From Druceiella hillmani (lineage: Eukaryota > Arthropoda > Insecta > Lepidoptera > Hepialidae): a stretch of 64,000 nt of DNA. The position numbers were made by a program, and so were the translations under genes. A model generated the notes under the pieces. That model was not told where the DNA came from and made no database searches. It worked only from the letters and a program-made list of their open reading frames with translations. The DNA lies in the NCBI GenBank assembly GCA_039881145.1, contig JAYKKI010000029.1:24426001-24490000 (forward strand). Reading direction: 5' to 3'. Positions 23,560-35,244 of this stretch are shown piece by piece. Positions within the stretch are counted from its first letter, which is position 1. Each line of letters opens with the position of its first letter.

Positions 23560-25140
23560 CTAAATTTAAAAATAACCTAAACCTACACTGCTAAACGACG
23601 TCAAAAAAAATACAAAAAATTCCTCTCTTCAGAGGACCCACGACGTCTTTTAGACTGCCAAGAAAACACATCAATCCGAGAATACTACGATAATACAATT
23701 TTAACCCTCAGCGAAAATCTACAGAAAGCTCAAAACACACAAATAAAGCACTCAGAAAACCTCAAAGTATTGTCGGATCACAGAGTAAGACTTATGGAGA
23801 GAAGACGAGAGGAAAAATAAAAAGTAAAAATAAAATTCACTCGATGACAAATGAAATATCCGCCCTATATAAATATCCGCCCTATATAAGCTAGCAAGCA
23901 AATATATTAAAATGGTTACGCTAAATACCGATCAAGCACTCTTGAGCAACATCTGAGACAAACCGAAAGTACAAAAAAGCCTATAAAGAACTAAGGACAT
24001 ATTAAACCTAGATAGATGGACTAAAACGGGTTGAAAAAACTATACACGGTCGCTGTGACATGATAGCAACAAATATCTATAAAAATTATATAGCGCAAAA
24101 AGCTATGAGAAGAATAACAATTTCAATATAAAGAGTACACATGAAGAAGTTAATGATGTTGCACAGATCGAAATGGATGAAATCACACAGACATTGTTAA
24201 AACTAAAAACAAATGAAAGTCCCGGCTCAGATAATATTAAGAATGCAATCTTAAAAACTGGGCTTCCAACTTTAATTCTACCCCTAACTCAACTGTTCAA
24301 CCGCATAGTAGAGACCGGAAAGACATCTACCCAATTGTCAGAATCTGACGTAATTCTGATTTATAAAAAAGGAGACCTAATTGACATCGCTAACTAAAGG
24401 CTCATAAGCTTACTACCGTGCTTCTATAAACTTTTCTCTACAATTACAAAACCAGCCCGTTGAGCAAGCTTGCTTTACGAAAGGCTATTCTACGGTCGAT
24501 CATATACAGACATTGGAACTTCTAATTGAGAAATTCCAAGAGAGACAAAGAGTACTCTACATCGCCTATATCGATTACCAAAAAGCTTTTGACACTATAT
24601 CAAAAAAAGTATCTGAGAAACTCTAAAAGTTCAGAATACCAATAGCCTATACATACAAGTGATCAAGGGCATTTACAAATATAGTTAAAGTAGAGTAAAA
24701 CTGGAAACAGCAGGTCCATGGTTCCCCATAAAAAAGGTATACGCCAAGGCAACCCATTATCCCCAATTCTATTTATATAGATTCTGGAATTTATTATTAA
24801 CCAACTAGACTGGAGAAGTTATGGAATAATAAATACTTAAGCCCCCTATGATTTGCAGACAATCTAATCCTATTATCGGAAACAAGTTCCCACTACAACA
24901 TAAAATAGGATCGCTAAATGTAGCTAGCAAATTGGTAGACTTGGAAATGAACCTCGTTAGAATAATGCTAATGACAAATAGCACTCGTAAGACAATCTGA
25001 GACTTGGGCTTTAAACACTCCAATAAAGAAAATATTGGCTAACTTTGGAGGAGGCCTTCATCTGTAGAGGGGTTCTTGCAGGAATCATGTTATTTTTACT
25101 TTTTAACTAATCAAATATAATTCAATATTATATAAACGTA
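23560..25140 (+). mobile_element. RTE-like non-LTR retrotransposon, decayed
   Basis: Plus-strand landmarks are those of an RTE-type reverse transcriptase. LLKLKTNESPGSDNIKN (about 24188-24240) matches the KxxKSPGxDGI block, and VILIYKKGDLIDIAN (about 24350-24397) the IxPIYKKG block. YIAYIDYQKAFDTI (about 24562-24600) matches FIDYxKAFDS with the first catalytic Asp. KKGIRQGNPLSPILF (about 24733-24775) matches RQGDPLSP. The FADD motif region near 24845 is degenerate. A C-terminal LEEAF block at about 25042-25060 precedes an AT-rich tail. The post-RT region is mostly deleted and there are many stops. The endonuclease is not recognisable. Dead copy. Confidence 0.75.
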
Positions 25141-25197
25141 ACAACTAACACTATTCACATAAATAAACATAGAAAGGGGACAAAATCTAAATAACGT

Positions 25198-25240
25198 TAA
25201 TATTGCAAGAAATAAAAGGCTTTTATTTCTTGCAATATTA
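25198..25240. repeat. Palindrome, 20-bp arms, 3-nt loop
   Basis: TAATATTGCAAGAAATAAAA (25198-25217) is exactly complementary to 25221-25240, with loop GGC. Confidence 0.97.
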
Positions 25241-25269
25241 TTTATTATAGAGTGTCAAAACTGAGAAGT

Positions 25270-25582
25270 TCAATGTGGGAGAATTCTATGGAATATCTTC
25301 AATTTCCATAATCAGATTCTAACCAAATTTTCATGAAACTACACTGGGAGTGTACCCTTCGAAATAAATATAAGAATCCATAATTAGCCCTATATCATTC
25401 AAACTTAATCACGGCTTCTATATTTTTATTGCAGAGGAATTCTATAATGTATCTTCAATTTCCATGGTCAGAATATAAACAAAATTGGACATGGTCAAAG
25501 TTGGTTGAGAAATATCGGATAGGTAACGTGCACAAAAAGTACGGTCGAATTGATCTCCTCCTCCTTTTATGAAGTCGGTTAA
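25270..25582. repeat. Dispersed repeat with internal ~156-bp duplication
   Basis: GAATTCTAT with ATCTTCAATTTCCAT begins at 25281 and again at 25437. The end of the block, CTCCTCCTT followed by GAAGTCGGTTAA, resembles from memory a very abundant repeat in lepidopteran genomes. No coding content. Confidence 0.55.
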
Positions 25583-26258
25583 TACTCAGACATACTGCCG
25601 TTAAATCGAAGCGACGCGAAGCGTCAACTTCTCCGCGAACAGGGCGACATCGCGCATTCGCATGTTTTCATCTTTGTAATGAAACGTCAAAGCCAAAGCT
25701 AGTAAACCTTGTGCATCGTTCAAAGAACAGTGGTTGATTTAGATCTTATTTTGATTTAACTTGTATCAGTGGTAAAGATGAAGAAAATGAAGAGAGAAGA
25801 ATAAAATGGAAGCGAATTTGAGTTCATGAAATATGGAAGGAAAAACATATTTCTGGTAAATTCCGAACTTCTTGTGTCAATTGAGTACTGTATTTAAAAA
25901 TAGCTACAGAATTACTACATACTTCAGAATTACTATTACGAAAATGAATAAAAAAATTTGTATTTTAGGGTAGGTTTCTTTAATCAATTGATAAACCAAA
26001 ACATAAAGAAATATTTTCGAATGATAATAATGGCGTCTAAATTGTTTATCTAAATAATTATCAAAAATCCTGTCCCAAATACCTAGTCATCATCGAATGC
26101 CGATGTCAATGTTCTGTTGGCGTGTCCTCAAAATTGGACTCGATATATAAGGTGATGACGTATCCTCTATGTAACTCGACTCATTCACAGATGAACTTTA
26201 TTATGTTGTGGTGTAGCTGCTGATTAAATTAGAAGGCATCTGAATAGATATTTATGAT
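25583..26258. other. Nothing recognised; short GC-richer patch
   Basis: A CpG-rich stretch at 25605-25665 contains the small hairpin GACGCGAAGCGTC. The rest is AT-rich without supportable features. Confidence 0.4.
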
Positions 26259-26358
26259 AAGTACTCATATATCAATACTTTTCTGTTAATAGATAAATAC
26301 TCATATATCAATACTTTTCTGTTGATAGATAAATACTCATATATCAATACTTTTCTGT
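26259..26358. repeat. 36-bp tandem repeat, 2.8 copies
   Basis: TACTCATATATCAATACTTT begins at 26262, 26298 and 26334. Copies are nearly identical. Confidence 0.95.
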
Positions 26359-27112
26359 GCTCTTTCGGGTGGTCGCCGACTGTAGCTGCTAGACATAGAA
26401 GGATGTGATGTGTATATATTGGAAAACGTGGTAGAAATTGGTGGCATGTGAATGTTTTGATGAGCTCTTTCGGACATTGTGAAGGGAAGAGTATCATTTT
26501 CATTTTTGCGTCGCACGGGTTCCACATGGTCAATAATTCATTATTATCTGTACAAAGATCGATAATTAAAAATCAAATGTCATTTGTTGGATATTTTGTT
26601 AAATATAGATATTGGAAACATCAACAAAAGTGCCAGTAAAGCCAGTAACCATCATGATAGTAGTGCAACCAAACGACAAAATAAGTAGGACATGATTTGA
26701 CTTTTTAATTGTCATAAACGACAATATATATAAAACTTCAAATGAAGTTTTTTGTCGTATCAAAAATTATATCTGAGATACCGTTAAGCACTCAAATATT
26801 GAGGTTAATTATGAAACGATATTGACAGATTAAAAAAAATTATGAGCAATCTTTTGAAATAATAGAAAATATTTAAATGCAATATATTTGTAATGAACCA
26901 AAAAAAAATGGCTAGAAGGAAAAATTCAAATGTCTAAGTACATAGAAGTTTCTACAAAATCTTCTCAACTGGAAAACAATACATTAAACAAAATGAGACG
27001 TGCACCCAAATCTTAATAGTCAAAATTTCTTTGATTCTACTCATATTGATTCCGACATCCTACTAACATCACTTTCACTACTTCGGTTGCAATGCAAAGC
27101 GATAGGTAGAAG
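26359..27112. other. AT-rich DNA, nothing recognised
   Basis: Short overlapping frames on both strands at 26337-26639 show no domain and partly read through the 36-bp array. Confidence 0.5.
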
Positions 27113-27384
27113 ATAGGAAGATAGGAAGATAGGAAGATATGAAGATAGGAAGATAGGAAGATAGGAAGATAGGAAGATAGGAAGATAGGAAGATAGGAAG
27201 ATAGGAAGATAGGAAGATAGGAAGATAGGAAGATAGGAAGATAGGAAGATAGGAAGATAGGAAGATAGGAAGATAGGAAGATAGGAAGATAGGAAGATAG
27301 GAAGATAGGAAGATAGGAAGATAGGAAGATAGGAAGATAGGAAGATAGGAAGATAGGAAGATAGGAAGATAGGAAGATAGGAAG
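27113..27384. repeat. Octanucleotide microsatellite (ATAGGAAG), 34 units
   Basis: 272 bp in perfect 8-bp register with one variant unit (ATATGAAG) near the left end. Because 8 is not a multiple of 3, long repetitive open frames cross it on the minus strand; these are artefacts. Confidence 0.98.
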
Positions 27385-28229
27385 AAGGTAATAGCATTTT
27401 AGCCTGAAAAAAATTTGGATGAAGCTCAACTCCCTTTTGTAAACCTTTTGAAGGAAACTTAAAATAATTTAATGTACTATAAAACGACATATGTAGGATG
27501 TTCAGCCGTCAACCATTGCAATAGAGAATAGTACTCTAAACAGAGCTCAAGTAACGCACGAATTGTATAAAACTATGATGGTTATAAAGGTATGCAATTT
27601 TTTAGCACAAAATCGATCTGCCGAAGTCTTCTATAGGCATGAAATATCACCTAAAAGTGTGAATAATTTAGAAGAGGTCAGGGATCGTTCTTGCAAAACA
27701 GAATATTTTTATTTGGTCTATAATACTCCAGCTCGCATTCGCTTTCTCGAATGCATGATGCATATATCATAAAATTGATAGTAAAATAATAGAGAGTACC
27801 ATAAAGGAACTATTGGTGAAAGAAAAAACACCGTGACTGGGAAACCGCGAAAGGAAATGGATATGGTCATAGAGGTAGTGAAGCAAGGTAAAGACGCATC
27901 AACGATGGCAATGTCTCTTTCCAAATCCTATGAAATCCTCTAAATAGCGAAGTTAACGAAGAACTCATAAGTCGTATTTTTGTTATCCTTTATACATTAT
28001 GTTCAGGATGCTATGCAAACATTGACAAGTTTAAACGGTGTACGTACAAATCTACAGAATTGTACATTTCGTTGTATAACTGGTATCCGATGCTTGCATC
28101 CATACATCAAATTTTAATACAAACTACGGATGTAATGAAAAATGTTTTATATGCTGTGGGTATATAGAATAAAGGAGCTTTTGAGAAAAGACATAAAGAA
28201 TTTAGAAGTTTCAGAAGATATAATACGCT
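27385..28229. other. AT-rich DNA, nothing recognised
   Basis: Two short frames (27563-27772 plus, 27718-27924 minus) overlap and show no recognisable domain. Confidence 0.45.
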
Positions 28230-28740
28230 AAAAATGTCTCGTACAAAAAAATGAACATTCACTTCACATTTTGTTAATTACGTACAACCCGGTTATCAGT
28301 AGCTAAAGTCCCCATCCAAAAAAATATGAATATTGTCAAAGTCTTATTTTTATTAGAACTAAAAACTCAATTAAAAATGTCTTATACAAAAAAACGAACA
28401 TTCAACTAAAAATGTCTCGTACAAAAAAACGAACATTCACTTCACATTTCGTTAATTACGTCAAACCCGGTTATCAGTAGCTAAAGACCCCATCCAAAAA
28501 ATATCAATATTATCAAAGTCGTATTTTTATTAGAACTAAAAAATCAATTAAAAATGTCTCGTACAAAAAAACGAACATTCAACTAAAAATGTTTCGTACA
28601 AAAAACGAAGACTTACTTCACATTTTGATAATTACGTCAAATCCGGTTATCAGTTGCTTAAGGCCCCATCCAAAAAAATATCAATATTATCAAAATCTCA
28701 TTTTTAATAGAATTAAAAATTCAATTTATTGAATTTAATA
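28230..28740. repeat. ~177-bp tandem repeat, about 2.8 copies, with internal sub-repeat
   Basis: GGTTATCAGT(A/T)GCT begins at 28291, 28469 and 28645 (periods 178 and 176). Within each unit a ~35-40-bp block, AAAATGTCTCGTACAAAAAA, is itself duplicated. Non-coding. Confidence 0.93.
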
Positions 28741-29819
28741 AAAATAGTGTTTACTGAAAAAATTATGTTACTGCATATGATGTATGTATAATACTTTTTA
28801 ATGCCTATTTCTTAAAATCTGAAATTTTTTCACATTCCTGTTTGCTTGAGATAAATACTTAAAAATTAATATTTTGACGATTCTAAAATGAAAATAAAAC
28901 TATTAAATTAATTAATTGATTAAAATAACTTATTAATTAAATAAGTCTGCATCTAAAATGTGTTGAAATTTGTTCAATTTTGTCAAAATATTCTTATAAA
29001 AACAAAAACTCATTTTGACAACCACGATTATGTTTTCAACTTTAAATAAATTCATGATACAATTCATGGTACTAGGTGTATCTCATAATCACTGTGCGTA
29101 TGTTATGTCTACTATTACATGTAAGAATCTCAATAAATATCTGTTGAGATTCTTTAAATATACCAAGGGTCAACTATTTTTACTTAACAAAACAGACGTT
29201 TTTATTATGTCTTAATATTTTTAATTTTTACGGCGCATAAATACCCACAAGTATGAATATTTAATTTCGAAAACTCGTAAATTACACTGTGCAATTGAAC
29301 ACATGCCTTTATGTAATAATCTTTAGTTATTTTGCTTAAATGATCTATTTTGATTAGTTACATTTTCTTAATAGTTAAACGATTATTATATTAAATCACA
29401 ATTATAGAAATACAATATTGTAATTTTAAAATTCGTGTTGCAAACACTTATGGCAGGCTAATAATATTGAACATTTTTCTACTGTACATCAGCTACTCGG
29501 CCCAATAAAGCTCGTTCTATTTATGATTTCATTATTATAGGCAACTTTTTATAAATCCTGCTCGTGGAGAGAAAAAAAACTTTCTAAAGGATCCTCTTAC
29601 TTTTGTTCGTATTCAATATGTTGCCTGCACAACTTTTGCGGCAGTGGCAGTGACTGATAATTATGGGCGGTAGTATCTGACGATTGTAAATGGAGTCATA
29701 GAGTTTCTATTTTTCTTCGGAACCATCTAAATTAGACGTCTGTAGTGTGTAGGAAAGATCCTGCCAGTGTGGTTTTATAAATTCTAATGCTTTTTTGTAT
29801 TTAATTGGTTTGTTGTTCA
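28741..29819. other. AT-rich DNA, nothing recognised
   Basis: No recognisable gene. One short frame at 29015-29215 has no domain. Confidence 0.5.
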
Positions 29820-30565
29820 TTCGGGCAGAACCAATTTTATATTGCCTAAATCGAATCGCTTTTTGTCATATAATAAGCCAGCCATTAAGGATGGCTTATC
29901 ATATGACAAAAAGCATTTGTTGTAGGCCTCCTTCAATTTGCACCACTCGGTTCTATTTTGGGCTGTCTGGATCCAGTTTGTGCCCGCTACTCTCATCATG
30001 TCATCCTTCTATCTCATTTGCGGTCGCCCAACTTGCTTTTGTACTCCCAGCATCTCTACACCAAGAGAATTTTGTACCACAAATATGAATTTCGATCAAC
30101 GTGACCAGCCCACTGCCACTTTAGTATCGTCACTCTATTGACAATGTTAGCAACTTTGCTTTGTCTCCGAAGCCACTTATTTGTTTTGCGGTATTTTAAA
30201 GAGATTCCTACCAACTTTCTTTCCGTCGGCCTTTGAGCAACAATAAGCTTTTACAGGACGACTTTTGTTTTCACTCAAGTTTCGGCTCCGTAAGTGAGGA
30301 CTGGTAGCATATACTGATCGTATATGCGTTTTTTTAAGTGGTTCTTTATGTTCATTTTAAAGAAGAACTTTATGTTCATTTTTAAGACTTCCCATTCCAG
30401 TCGTATGTGTCTGTCTACTTCGTTAATTTGAATAATTTTACTCATTGGTAGTAGTAGTTCTTGGCCCAGGTACACATACTTATCTACGCGCTCGAGCATA
30501 GTGCCGTCCACATTTATTATCGCAGTGCTATCGGTTTCCGACGTCATGAGTTTTGTATTATCCAG
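29820..30565 (-). mobile_element. RTE-like retrotransposon, C-terminal fragment
   Basis: The minus strand gives NTKLMTSET (compare KTKVMTN), IINVDGTMLERVDKYVYLGQ, IRLEWEVLK and MLPVLTYGAET (30275-30565), the standard post-RT block of RTE LINEs. After stops comes KWQWAGHV (about 30100-30125), then RVAGTNWIQTAQNRTEWCKL (about 29935-29997), the usual C-terminus of the ORF. The fragment begins abruptly next to a plus-strand HARBI1 sequence. It is a 5'-truncated, frame-broken copy. A 23-bp inverted duplication lies near its 3' end. Confidence 0.8.
29858..29914. repeat. Inverted duplication, 23-bp arms (one mismatch), 11-nt loop
   Basis: 29858-29880 and 29892-29914 are reverse complements except at one position. 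The repeat falls in the C-terminal region of the RTE fragment, just past the EWCKL block. Confidence 0.95.
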
Positions 30566-30569
30566 TTAT

Positions 30570-31245
30570 CGAACGATATATACTACTGTTCGTACAATTG
30601 TATACGAAACTTGTACAACAGTATGGAAACATTTACAACCACTTGTTACACCGAAACTGACACCACAGGAAAAATTTCGAACCCTATGGAATTTCCCTCT
30701 GTGTATGGGCGCGATTAAGTAGTAAGATGTGAGTACGTTAATGTAAGGTTATCGATTAACGGTAATTACGGTAGTTTATAATTAAGTTATAAAAGTTATA
30801 CAGCACTGTCTTGTTGGCTGTGGCTGACGCAAAGTACGAATTTATTATTATGGACATAGGAGCATATGAATATAATAATGACAGTGGCATATAGACCAGT
30901 TTCAAATTGGGACGACTATTACAAAATAAAACGCTTGGTATGCTGCCTAAATAAAGCTTTCCAGATACGACAGAGGAAATTCCTCATATTTGGTTGAGGA
31001 CGAAACATTCCCATTGTCTAAACACATTATGAAACCCTATCCTGGAAATCAGATGCCGAACAATGACGAGAAGAAAATCTTTAATTACCTTTTAAGCCGA
31101 ACTAGGCACATAATATAAAGCGCCTTCGGAATTATACAACAAAAATTGGAACTTTCAGAAAAAAATTAAAATGCAACCACTTTATCTCAACACCATGATT
31201 CTAGCATGTAGATGCTTGCATAATTACTTATTGGAATTGGAGGAT
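30570..31245 (+). pseudogene. HARBI1-like (PIF/Harbinger) transposase remnant
   Basis: The plus strand shows, in order, RTIVYETCTTVWKHLQPLV (about 30590-30645), EKFRTLWNFPLCMGAI (about 30670-30718), GSL plus YKSYTALSC near 30770-30810, and VADAKYEFIIMDIGAYEYNN (about 30822-30880, including the catalytic Asp of the VDxGA block). Next come FPLSKHIMKPYPGNQ (about 31010-31055) and KKIFNYLLSRTRHI (about 31072-31112), followed by SAFGIIQQKLEL with the preceding Glu position replaced by a stop. This is a nearly collinear DDE domain with several frame breaks. The helix-turn-helix N-terminus is absent, cut off at the junction with the antisense RTE fragment. Confidence 0.82.
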
Positions 31246-32005
31246 TTATAAAACATTGAAGTTTCAAATAACAGTATTTTACAAAATCTATCACTATGAA
31301 GCTCAGAAATAAATTTAAATCTTATTTTGTTTCTGAACATAAAAAGTTACACGGCAAAACGGAATGATCAGACGATGCTAAACATCGCTATGCAAGCCAT
31401 TTTAAGTACCCATAACCTAAGTAGTATTATGAGTATACTGAACTATGGCATATGTATAAATTCTAATATCTTAACTACATTGAATAGATAATAACTATTT
31501 TTTCCATTTATTACGGGTAGTTTCAATTCACAGCTAATTTTTTCCCAGCCATTATTTTTAGAATATTTGTCACTGTTCTCTGTTACTTTTATCTTAAACA
31601 AACATTCATATGTTTGGACGAAGTATATCAACTTTTCATCCATATCCATATTAAAGCACTATTCCCAATCCACCACACAGGGCATCTCAAAGCCCCTCCT
31701 GGGACCTGTAACGTCCCGTCTCATGCAAAAGAAGGGTCTTCGCAAGCCCCCTAATAAAGTCCCGTATCCACTATCAAAACTTTCTCTAGCAGGTTAAGCA
31801 CTTCCCCTGCTTAATGAGCTATTTATTGTCTCCATTTTTTCTACAGATCTTTTGGCGACCGCTCTAAATGCAACATAAGTCGATCTACCTTCAACCAAGT
31901 CACGATGGCTAAAAATGCCTTTAGTAATATTTAAACGTGATAATAAATAATAGTGCATAATTCCCATCCTGCGTATCAAACAGCAGGACCACGCAGGGTT
32001 ATCGT
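31246..32005. other. No recognised gene
   Basis: Frames at 31443-31649 and 31794-31979 (minus) and 31567-31797 (plus) have no domain I can name. The stretch 31670-31810 is relatively GC-rich and may belong to the R1-like element to its right. Confidence 0.4.
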
Positions 32006-32493
32006 CTAGTGCAAAACGATGTAAATTCGGGCGAAGGCCCTATGTCCCGACAAAAACTGTGAAGTGTAGTAATGGCTATTGAGCCAGTTCTTCTTTTTGT
32101 ACTTCAGAAAGTCGAGGAAAAATAGCCTGGTAGTTTCCAGCTTGATATGTGGGAGGTTTAAAGGAGCAAAGTTCCGTCGTGAATAGAGGATCATTCCCAG
32201 GTATGTAACCCAGTTCCGCACACCGATCCTAGACCCGCCCATTACCACAGATGGTTCCATCCCCAGTCTACCCTTGAAGAGGACAGCCTCTGGAGAGCAA
32301 AGCTATTGGATACAGGATATTGGAGAGCAAAGCTAAGCTTGTTCTTGGCGCCCCAGTCAAATAACCCGGTGTGGGAGTCCGCTGCCCAGTTCTCTATCCC
32401 TCTTCGACTCACTCCCCGACCAATAGTAGCGTGTTGTCTGCGCACACGATGATACTGCATCCCTGAAGGTGTATTGTATTGCGAGAATCCCAT
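32006..32493 (-). mobile_element. R1-like non-LTR reverse transcriptase fragment
   Basis: Minus-strand frames contain a degenerate catalytic box (frame-shifted CADNTLLLVGEG, compare YADDTLVLV, about 32415-32455), GAKNKLSFA (about 32320-32345), then MEPSVVMGGSRIGVRNWVTY followed by LGMIL (about 32190-32260). This last block is the usual GGxxIxxxxxxxYLGxxL region of R1-group elements. FLKYKKKNWLNS (about 32080-32115) matches the following helix. Asp to Asn in the catalytic box and several stops indicate a dead fragment. R1 group is preferred over Jockey on wording only. Confidence 0.6.
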
Positions 32494-32639
32494 GGAACAC
32501 TAAATTAAACCGGATGCTGCGAGCAGCGCCTGGTCGGCGTTTTCCTAACTTCTACGACCTGCAGATAGACTACTCGATCGGCAAAAATAATTCATAATCA
32601 GCCATATTAAAGCAATAAAATTATGTCCAGTCTTTCGCA

Positions 32640-32800
32640 CCAACTGTCGCGGTCGGTTTCTGTTGCGTCACACAACATTCACTTGGTTTCTTTCCCACCG
32701 CTGCCGCTGAACCGACCTGCCGCAGTTAGACGCGCTAATGTGCGCGCTCGTACGTACCTTCGTAAGTCTTTGAGCGAACCAGTCGCTTGACGACGCGCAT
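32640..32800. other. CpG-rich island-like block
   Basis: About 160 bp is much richer in GC and CpG than its surroundings (for example GACGCGCTAATGTGCGCGCT). On the minus strand a candidate donor AAG|GTACGT lies near 32754. It could be a promoter with a 5' exon of a minus-strand gene, or an element end. There is no coding evidence. Confidence 0.3.
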
Positions 32801-33136
32801 AAGCACACGGCTTCATGCATCTTTTTCTTTACTCAACTCACATTTTTACATTACTTAGTGTATATAAAGTTCAATATCCTATGTAACATTATAAAGTAAA
32901 AGACTCGCCGCTTCGACACTGCGTCAACATACCTCATGCCTAAAAAGTGTTAATTCTTTCTTATACAGATAACATAAACATCAAGTTCGTAATTACCAGG
33001 GTTTTAGTCTCGTCTTGATAAATAGCCAACGCAGACCATGAGCAATTTTTCGTTTATAAACACCCAAACTTCCTGAGAAAACAAGTAATTAAAAAGAGAT
33101 AAGAATAGATGCTATATCTACATATAGATATATCTG

Positions 33137-35135
33137 CCATCTAGAAGTCGTTGAATGCATTTAAAAGACACTGAGGAAATATCGAAGATAACCCCGCCAA
33201 GAAAAGTCGACCGAAGCCGCTAATAAAGAAAATTATACTGAAAGACGCTCAAATAATATTTGTAACTAGCAAAATTAACCAACTTTTCGATTGGTACTGC
33301 AGATCACTATTTAAAACTAACTAAATATATTAAAATTTACCACAATATAAGTTTAGCGCACGCTCACGCCACCTAGGAAAAAAACTTGCATTGAGTGCTA
33401 TAAATAGTTTCTGAAGCTCTGTGACGACAATTTCGGATATGTTATGAATATAATTATTACAAAAGTATAATACTTAGATTCATTATTATGATCCAAAATT
33501 TAAATAGGAATCATGCGAAGGCATACGTATAGTATCACGAAAAGCATTACAGTTTTATTTTTTACCACTTGGGTCGGAGAGAATTATTTTCTTGGCATCG
33601 TAAAATACAGAACGATTGTGAAATCATCCACCTGTCCACTAATACCTTTTCACATTAATCCGCACATATTACAAAATGTAACACACTCCAATAGATTTAT
33701 ATTGGAATTTTCAAGAGGGCAAATGAAATACCAATAATTATTGTTTTCAGAAATTTATGTAAACTAATTTTAGAGGTGTTATTGAAAATTTCCACAAAAA
33801 ATATGCAACCTCTCCCGGCCCAATCTCCGAAACCGTTACAGTCCAAATTATTAAAAAACTTAAAAAAACACCAGCTAATATTTAAATCAAATGAAATCAT
33901 TAAAAAACACCAGCTAATATTTAAATCAAATCAAATCATTAAAAAATAACCGGCTAACATTTTTAAGTGCTAACAGAAATCAAAACAACAATTCTCAAAA
34001 GGTCTTTACCGAATCTGTCTTGAGATATTTGTGCTCAAAGTCGTGAACAAGGTCTTTACCCTTTTGAAGTGCAGTAAAAAACAAAAAAGTTCTTAGTAAA
34101 TACTTTAGGCGAAAATTACGACGAATTCCCGTACTGTTGACTTTATTTTTAAACATCTTCATGAAACGATGAAATCTTTGCTAAGTTAAAGTGGTTCTTA
34201 TTATCTGTGACATAAAGTTTAAATGCATATTGAGTTTCAAAAAAGAAGTGGATACTTTTATAAACAATAAAAAAGTAATATATTAAGTGCACAGGTGACT
34301 ATATAATATATAGGTAATAGAATAATTAAACAATTTATTTTCTCAACAAAATAGGTGACTGACAATGTATTCGTACGTAGGGTTAAAGGGGCATTTCGGT
34401 GTTTTAATATAAATAACTATAAGAAGGCTACGGAACCCTATTATGTGGGTATCGATACGCTCTTGGCCCGATTTTTTTCTTGTTTAAGTGCCCTAAAAAG
34501 AATTGAATCTCACGATAGCTAAGTAGGCGGTAAAAAATATTTGGTCTAGGGTTACAATGCAGTGATGCGCTCTCGTATGATGACACGCTCCAATAAGGAG
34601 TTACTTAATACACTATTAGTTAAATGAACACTGAAATTGATTTAAAAATTTACATTCGCGTTTAAAAAAATATAGTAAAATTTGCTTAACATCTTGGAAA
34701 AAATTAGTTTTTATCATTTTTGAATTTTTTTAATTACGTGTATTTAGATGCCATTTGTATATTTATAAAGTTGCTAGGTGTGTAATGGACCTTTTGGTAG
34801 CTCCGACCTAAGTGGTAAAAAATAATATATAACGTATCCGAAATTGCGTCACAGGGCTTCAGAAACTATTTACATCACTCAATGCAAGTTTTTTTTCCTA
34901 TGTGGCGTGAGCTAAACGTATATTGTGGTAAATTTTAATATATTTAGTTAGTTTTAAATAGTGATCTGCAATACTAATAAAAAAGTTGGTTAACTTTGCT
35001 ATTTTTCAAATATTATTTTTTGAGCGTCTTTCAGTATAATTTTCTTTATTAGCGGCTTCGGTCGACTTTTCTTGGCGGGGTTATCTTCGATATTTCCTCG
35101 GTCTCTTTTAAATGCATTCAGCGACTTCTAGATGG
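33137..35135. mobile_element. 2-kb element with ~305-bp terminal inverted repeats
   Basis: 33137-33446 and 34829-35135 are clearly alignable reverse complements over their whole length, with scattered substitutions and small indels. CCATCTAGAAGTCG at the left end pairs with CGACTTCTAGATGG at the right end, and the inner ends pair through TTTCGGATA / TATCCGAAA. The 1.38-kb interior has no recognisable transposase. It includes a 39-bp tandem repeat and a 74-codon plus-strand frame (33513-33737) without a known domain. No target-site duplication is convincing. This is probably a non-autonomous, foldback-like DNA transposon. Confidence 0.75.
33861..33962. repeat. ~39-bp tandem repeat, 2.5 copies
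   Basis: CC(A/G)GCTAA(T/C)AT begins at 33871, 33910 and 33949, inside the long-TIR element. Confidence 0.88.
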
Positions 35136-35201
35136 TATGGTTTACAGGGAATGATGTGTCAGCAGTGGCAAGTCTGATAACCATGGTGTCACGCGGAACG
35201 C

Positions 35202-35244
35202 GGTGGAGTACTAAAATTTGGTAACCATATTTTAGTACTCCACC
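35202..35244. repeat. Inverted repeat, 16-bp arms, 11-nt loop
   Basis: GGTGGAGTACTAAAAT (35202-35217) is exactly complementary to 35229-35244. It lies 66 bp beyond the right end of the long-TIR element. Confidence 0.95.

Noticed and set aside
26252..26533. 93-codon minus-strand frame
   Set aside because: Its C-terminal third reads through the 36-bp tandem repeat; no domain.
27037..27490. Long repetitive open frames on the minus strand
   Set aside because: They are read-throughs of the 8-bp microsatellite; all frames give the same short-period repeat.
29795..30141. Overlapping plus-strand frames of 97 and 67 codons
   Set aside because: They are antisense to the RTE C-terminal block, which explains the region better.
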